From Chara braunii (Eukaryota; Streptophyta; Charophyceae; Charales; Characeae): a stretch of 25,038 bases of DNA. The notes beneath the pieces were generated by a model that was not told the DNA's origin, did no database searches, and saw nothing but the letters and a program-made list of their open reading frames with translations. The position numbers and the translations under genes were made by a program. This document shows, one piece after another, positions 20,385 through 25,038 of the stretch (position 1 is the first letter of the stretch; each line of letters starts with the position of its first letter). The stretch covers positions 483,762 through 508,799 of the forward strand of contig BFEA01000311.1 of assembly GCA_003427395.1 (NCBI GenBank). The letters run 5' to 3'.

Positions 20385-20560
20385 ATTGAAGAAAAAGAAA
20401 TAATAATAAACTTCGGCTGTGTTAGGCACGACTTTCGTCGCCCGTGTGGGGCATTCACAGGTTGTTCTTGACCCTTAAAAAAAAAGACTATGATCATATT
20501 ATGATGACATCATGACACTGCGGCAGGCTGCCATCGCCGTACTAAAAAAAAAAGAAAAAA
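20236..20560. mobile_element. A/T-rich insertion with (TA)n, separating two gag fragments
   Basis: The segment interrupts the minus-strand gag similarity. It contains a T-run (20244-20261), a G-run (20272-20282), another T-run (about 20333-20346), (TA)n (20352-20381), A-runs, and 'atcatattatgatgacatcatga' near 20495. No protein or clear terminal repeat was found, so calling it a mobile element is an inference from position and composition. Confidence 0.4.
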
Positions 20561-20639
20561 TGGTCGGGCCTCGTTTCCCGAGGGGCCCTGCGCCAACCCC
20601 TTGCCCACCTCCACCCCTAAATTTTATTTGATTTTTAAT

Positions 20640-21345
20640 CAAAGACACCGCATTCTTTTTTTTTCTTTTCTTTTTTTTTTAAGATTTGAAGGCACGGGGG
20701 TGTAGAAGGCCCCTGCACCACCCCCCTCCGGCCCCAATCCCGATCGTACCTACCCCCAGGTGGGCGGAAAACCCGTGAACGACCGTTCACTGATTTTGGC
20801 CCCGGTGACCGCTCGGTCACGTTCAGACGGTTCAGGTGACCAATGCCGGCCACATTCACGGGACCGGCACTGGTGCCGCCTGACCGGGTGATGGCGGCGG
20901 GTTGTGAAGAGGACAGGGCATCAGAGAAGCGACTCTGCATCCTCTGGTAATGTCGAGCAGCCTCGTAGGCCTTCTCCGTGGACACAAATGTCTGTCTCCA
21001 AAGCTCTATGTGGTAATCAGTCCAGAGAGATACGAGAAACCTGTTTCTCAGAAAGCCCTCTGGTAGGAGCGTCTCATCGCAAATAAGGCAAACATCTTGA
21101 AACACCCGGATTTGATGCTTCATGTGTGTTGGTGTGTAGGACCCGGCCCATCGGGTCAAGGTGAAGCTATCTAAGGCGTCGGTTGCGTCGTGTCGAGCAC
21201 CACAGCGGTCCTAAAGGAAGGCATTGAAGTCCGCAAAAGTGGGAGCCTCACCTGTGCGGGTATGATGGGTATAATAGCTCTCCCATGCGGTGAAAACGCC
21301 GCCACAATTTAGTTGTGAGTAGAGATCACCACAACTCCTGATTAG
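20640..21345 (-). pseudogene. Ty3/gypsy-type gag (capsid) fragment
   Basis: The minus-strand frame from about 21340 reads IRSCGDLYSQLNCGGVFTAW, ESYYTHHTRTGEAPTFADF, NAFL, stop (plus cta 21211-21213), DRCGARHDATDALDSFTL, and then an uninterrupted 174-codon stretch with RWAGSYTPTHMKHQIRVFQD, GFLRNRFLVSLWTDYHIELW and EKAYEAARHYQ. This follows the plan of retrotransposon gag domains: a helical core, a 'V..Y...F..L' stretch, then 'FL.GL...I...V' and 'A...A...' near the end. A Ser/Gly/Arg-rich tail follows. No zinc knuckle is found before similarity stops at about 20640. One premature stop and loss of the downstream part make it a pseudogene. It may be a different family from the gag at 19270-20235. 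Confidence 0.68.
20775..20820. repeat. Two matching short hairpins, 30 bp apart
   Basis: gtgaacg-ac-cgttcac (20775-20790) and gtgaccg-ct-cggtcac (20805-20820) each have a 7-bp perfect stem and a 2-base centre. They differ at one stem pair. They lie in the GC-rich tail of the gag frame and may instead mark an inserted transposon tip. Confidence 0.75.
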
Positions 21346-22480
21346 TGTTCGTCAGTGTCAGTGCGCACGTGGTTGTCTGCAAGGCTACAACCAATATGAC
21401 ACGTGAAATGTGTCATCATAGTTCGATATATCCGACAAGCCCACAAGGGGGGACCGTTGTGCTGACGGCGAGGGGAGAGAGGCTGAGATGTCTGCACTGT
21501 GGTGGCAAATGCGGGGCCGGTGCAGGGGTGGAGGTGAAGGCAAGCTATGGGTTGTGGCTGCTGGTGGAAGGTCCAGCAGAGGTGGAGGCAACAGCCGCAG
21601 GCAGCTATGACAGAGTGGCGAGGTGGGAAGGTAGAGGCGGAGGAGCAGGTCGAGGGAAACGAGCCTGCAAGACCGAAGGGGAAGGGGCAGTGCTGGAAGA
21701 TGAAGGGTGAGAGCCCTATAGAGGGTGAGGCTGTCTCAAGGTGAGGATCTCCGGGAGACTCCGGCTGGAGCTGCGTCACGGTGGCCTGCGAGATAACCAC
21801 TCGCTGGGTGCACACGGTCGGAGGTGGAGGAGTTAGAGAGGGTACCCTAGCGGGGGAAGGAGTAATGAACTCTAGGGAGCCCTGAGGTGGGAGTGAGAGG
21901 ATAAGTGGAGGGAGGGCTCCAGACCGTAGTGATGCGATCGGTGCGGGAAGCTAGGAAGCAACACCCGGATGGGTAGTTGAGCCTGCTTGGCCAGCTACCG
22001 GTATCTGACAAGCAGTGACTACGGCAATCGTCAAAGACGCGGGCGCAGACCGATAAAGGTGCCGGAGCAGACGGGGTGGTCTGAGCGGCGGCGCCACTCA
22101 CCATTGCTGAGGGTGAGTGTTGCGCCGCGGAGGAGGGGGAACCACCATTGCTTCGTGTCTGTGGTCGTGAAGAACTGGACTGGGAGACGGTAGGGGATGG
22201 AGTGTGAGAGCGGTGGGGGGAACGATGGGGAGATCCCTTGAGGCGGTTGACGTCAAGGGCGAGCGCATTGAGTTGCGCCTAACCAAGCATATCGAGGCGT
22301 GCTTGCATTGGTGTGCAGAGGGCCGCAAGGACGACCTCTCGTCCATGTGCGGTGGATGGATGGGAGTAGACACGGCGGGAGGTGGAGAAGGGGGTGGGGA
22401 AGGAAATGGGCTGGTGTGTGGAGAAAGAAGCCCACCAGTCTATGCATCACCTGCGGGCACAGCTGCGGGATCAAACTCGG
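21346..22480 (-). pseudogene. Pro/Ser/His-rich region, possible gag N-terminal part
   Basis: On the minus strand, overlapping open stretches are rich in Pro, Ser, Thr and His across about 1.1 kb. They lead towards the gag core at 21340 but lie in shifting frames. Many retrotransposon gags begin with such a low-complexity region, and the position fits. There is no diagnostic motif, and the plus strand is simply G-rich (GGTGGAGG strings), so composition alone could explain it. Confidence 0.3.
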
Positions 22481-22482
22481 CG

Positions 22483-22504
22483 GGCGACCGTGATCACGGT
22501 CGCC
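22483..22504. repeat. 22-bp perfect palindrome
   Basis: ggcgaccgtga at 22483-22493 is followed by its exact reverse complement at 22494-22504. It lies at the junction between the Pro-rich region and the T-rich transposon fragment, where a GC-rich element tip would be expected. Confidence 0.95.
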
Positions 22505-22870
22505 GTAGCTCCGACCACGACTTTTAGGAATTTTTTTAGACTTAAAAAACTTCTCAAAAAAAAAAAAAAAATTGCTGTTGTAGGTCTTTTGGAAATCTAC
22601 ATTGCGCAGTTTTTTTTTTTTTTTTTTTTTACTTCGTCTTTGAATTTTAAAAATTCAAAAACTAATTTTCCTGAGGCAAAAGCTGTTTTTGTTTTTTTGT
22701 TAAGAGAAACTATGAAACTTATGTGTTTGGATATGACCACAGAGCAAAAGTTGTTCAATTTATTTTTCTACATAACATATTTGTTTTCCAAAATTTATTG
22801 ATTTTTTATTATTATTTTTTTTTAATGGCCTGGCCCGCGGTCATGGCCGCAGCCGCGACCTCGACCGCAC
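22505..22870 (+). mobile_element. hAT-like family fragment (shared block, T-tracts, GC tip)
   Basis: The stretch at about 22746-22785 ('aaaagttgttcaatttattt' then 'ttctacataacatattt') closely matches 6800-6846 in the outer hAT-like element and the inverted copy at 6093-6150. A T-rich run (22800-22823) and a GC-rich tip (about 22827-22880, GGCC/GACC/CGCGACC strings) follow, in the same order as the other copies. The left side has A- and T-tracts (22556-22571 and 22611-22630). I could not find matched terminal inverted repeats or a target-site duplication. Confidence 0.5.
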
Positions 22871-22879
22871 ATGGCCGCC

Positions 22880-24960
22880 TCCGGGGGGGATTCATAGCCA
22901 CCAGTGAGAGAGAGGGGACTGCTGAAGCGACGTGGGTAGTCGTGAGTCGGCACGCTCCGTGACCAGCGGGTCGCGCGTGGGAGGGGGGCGCGAAGCCGGT
23001 TGAGGGGAGATGATCAGTTCAACTCTAGGGTGTCCGACGGGGGGAGGCGGGAGAGGATGGGGGTCAAGAGAACCCTAAGCCCAAAAAAAAAACTAAGAAG
23101 ATCCTAACTGGAGTTTGGGGAATTAGCGTAGAGTAGCGGCGACGTAATCAAGAAAAAAAAATAACAACCATGGAGGGGAGGAGGAAAAATAAATAAATAA
23201 ATAGTGAAATTTTGAGATTAAAAAAATAAAGAAAGAAAGAAAGAAAAAAAGAAAGAAAGAAGCAAAAGGTGAGGAGAGAAAGAATATTGTTTTTTTTTGA
23301 ATTTTCTGCAGTCATTTCCCTAACCCCCATGGGGTCAAAATGTGCCAAGAGGGAGGAGAGACCAAGAGAAGCACACTAAGTTTTACAATGCCGCAAATTT
23401 AAAATTTTTTAAAAAGAAATAAAGAAATGAAGAAATGAGGAGGTGGAGGAGAGTGACCTGCGCCATCGTTCAAGCCTTCAGGAGATCGCCAGTGGTTGCA
23501 GAGACTGTCAGAATCATGGGACTATCTCTGCTGACCCGGTATGAGCTCGCTATGTAGCGTGCACTTCCACCAGGGAGGCAGGAGCAACCGGGAGGCAATA
23601 TCCAATACCCAACGCAGGCTATGGTGGGTAAATTTCCACACAAGGGCATTGTGTGTGGAGGAGACAATAGAGAAGAAGGAGGAGAGAGGAAAGAGATGAT
23701 TGGGAGTGGAAGGAGGCAGGGAGGGAGGAGTAGGAGAAGGGGAACCGGCGCAGTAGAGAGTTTGTGAGACCAGTCACCAGAGCGATGTGTGGGATCGAAT
23801 CGGTTTGCGCCGAGTTATGAGGGGGGGGTTGAAGGTAGATGGAGGGAGTTAAGCGCGGGTAGGGGCGGTGGTGAGTATGGGAGGGTCAAGTGTGGGGGTG
23901 CCGGGAAGGTCGTCGGGAGACATCATGTTTGGGTTCGTGGGTAGGCGTGGAAGAGCGGGTTGAGGGGTTAGAGAGTGTTGGTGGAAGTGGTATCTTACTT
24001 CAGTGGTCTATGTTCGTGTTTGGTCGGTGATGGTGATGGTACGGGGTGGATGCGGCTCGTTGTGCGTGGCCAGTCAACTTTTTGTCTTGATGCGCGGCTA
24101 TGGCGGAGTGGGTTGTAGGAGTTACGTGAAGAGGCTCACTCTTAGGTGTCATTTTTTTGTTGTTGTCACGTGCATAGCAAATGGTGGGGAGGGCGTTTTT
24201 CGGTTTGGGGTGCTTATTCCTATGTGCGTTGTCGTCAGAGGTTTTAGTTGGGGGGGGGGGGGTTTGTCTATGGTGGACGCATAGCGTGCACGTTTTTTGT
24301 CAGGTCTGAAGGCAGAGGTTGGAGTGAAGCAGATGAGGTGTATGTCTGTGAGTGTTGGTAAAGATTCCATCTGTGTTTTTTTGGCTGTGGTTTTGTTTGC
24401 GTCATTTCAGTTTTGGGGCGTGTGTACCCGTTTGTTTTTTATCGTACGTCAGTACCTGAGGCTGGGATGTCGTTTTGATGGTGTTGATGCGGTGATTGCT
24501 GTGTACAGGCTAAGGGGGTGTTTTTTTCGTGTAGGTGTGGAGTGGTGGAGAGGAGTGCATGCTTTCATGTTGTAGGTTTTTTTTTTCAGCGGGTGCGGCT
24601 ATGGTGGTATCGCATTGTGGAGGCGATTGGTGATGCGGGTGTCATTTTATTTTGTCGTTTTTCATTTTTGTCGTTATATGGGTCATGTGTGGACGTGAAA
24701 AAAAGTTCAGAAGGAAGAAAGAAAGAAGGGAAAAGAGGAAAGAAAAAACGGAAAAAAGCGGAGGAGGGGGGCAAGGTTTTTTGTTTTCAAGAGAAACCCC
24801 CTTTTTATATATATATATATATATTATATTATTATTATTGTTATTTTTTTGTTATGATGTGGCGGTTGGTTACTTGGTCTTAGGGGGGGTAGGGGTTCTG
24901 AAAAAATGCCTGTGGTGTGTTATTCTTTAGAGTTAGTAGGGCTATACTGTAGCCCAAAGT
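22880..24960. other. G-rich and low-complexity region, no gene recognised
   Basis: About 2 kb with no recognisable coding or RNA motif on either strand. It includes an A-rich GAAA/TAAA tract (23150-23275), G-rich stretches (23650-23900 and 24030-24260) and (TA)n at 24806-24824. From about 23930 the plus strand is G/T-rich. The open frames are short and look compositional. Confidence 0.6.
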
Positions 24961-24967
24961 TTTGAGT

Positions 24968-24986
24968 ATGTGTGTGTGTGTGTGTG

Positions 24987-25038
<52 letters not shown>
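24968..25038. repeat. (GT)n microsatellite at the right window edge
   Basis: GT dinucleotides with one CG interruption near 24992. It runs off the window end. It is the reverse complement of the (CA)n at the left edge. Confidence 0.98.

Noticed and set aside
22204-22801. Plus-strand Gly/Trp/Arg-rich open frames
   Set aside because: They overlap the G-rich strand of the Pro-rich region and the T-rich transposon fragment. Neither frame shows a domain.
23000-24960. Host gene exons in the right-hand region
   Set aside because: No conserved protein motif. The open frames are short and follow the G/T-rich composition.

Overview
The window looks like nuclear DNA from a large, repeat-rich eukaryotic genome. 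It has no bacterial gene layout. Long microsatellites (CA, GT, GA, TTC and TA runs) are common, every recognisable coding piece belongs to a transposable element, and all of those pieces are broken by stops and frameshifts. The Ty3 protein style and an AT-rich organelle-like fragment inside a DNA transposon fit a plant or a streptophyte alga (a charophyte such as Chara is my guess). That assignment is inference, not something the sequence proves. No intact host gene, rRNA, tRNA or CRISPR array was found.

Layout. 1-99 is a (CA)n run. 102-1690 is a decayed reverse transcriptase (RT) with a recognisable fingers segment, motif A (FDVKDMF), motif B (GIPMG) and motif C (SLDD), interrupted near 740-1050 by DNA-transposon debris. 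1745-13440 is a tandem array: a 0.34 kb partial unit, then five diverged units with a net length of about 1.55-1.65 kb. Each unit is internally duplicated at about 455 bp. Unit 3 carries a nested pair of hAT-like elements (5892-6961, with 5966-6721 inside it). Unit 5 carries an 1821-bp hAT-like element (10148-11968) with a perfect 8-bp target-site duplication. That element holds an organelle-like AT-rich insert and several hundred bases of TTC/GT/GA microsatellite.

13441-14180 is a plus-strand LINE RT fragment that meets, head-on, a minus-strand Ty3/gypsy RT fragment (14163-14715). From there to about 22480 the minus strand carries pieces of at least two, and probably three, Ty3/gypsy elements: protease and RT (15600-14163); gag, zinc knuckle, protease and start of RT (20235-18245); and another gag (about 22480-20640, Pro-rich N-terminal part). 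Purine-rich low-complexity DNA (15910-17200) and A/T-rich insertions separate them. 22483-22870 is another fragment of the hAT-like family. 22870-25038 is G-rich or low-complexity sequence with no recognisable gene and ends in (GT)n.

The parts do not form a working pathway. They record successive insertions, and the tandem units serve as empty-site references that let insertion boundaries be read to the base. The most interesting points are the higher-order tandem array, the organelle-like cargo in a hAT element, and a family of elements that share an internal block but carry different GC-rich palindromic tips in each copy.
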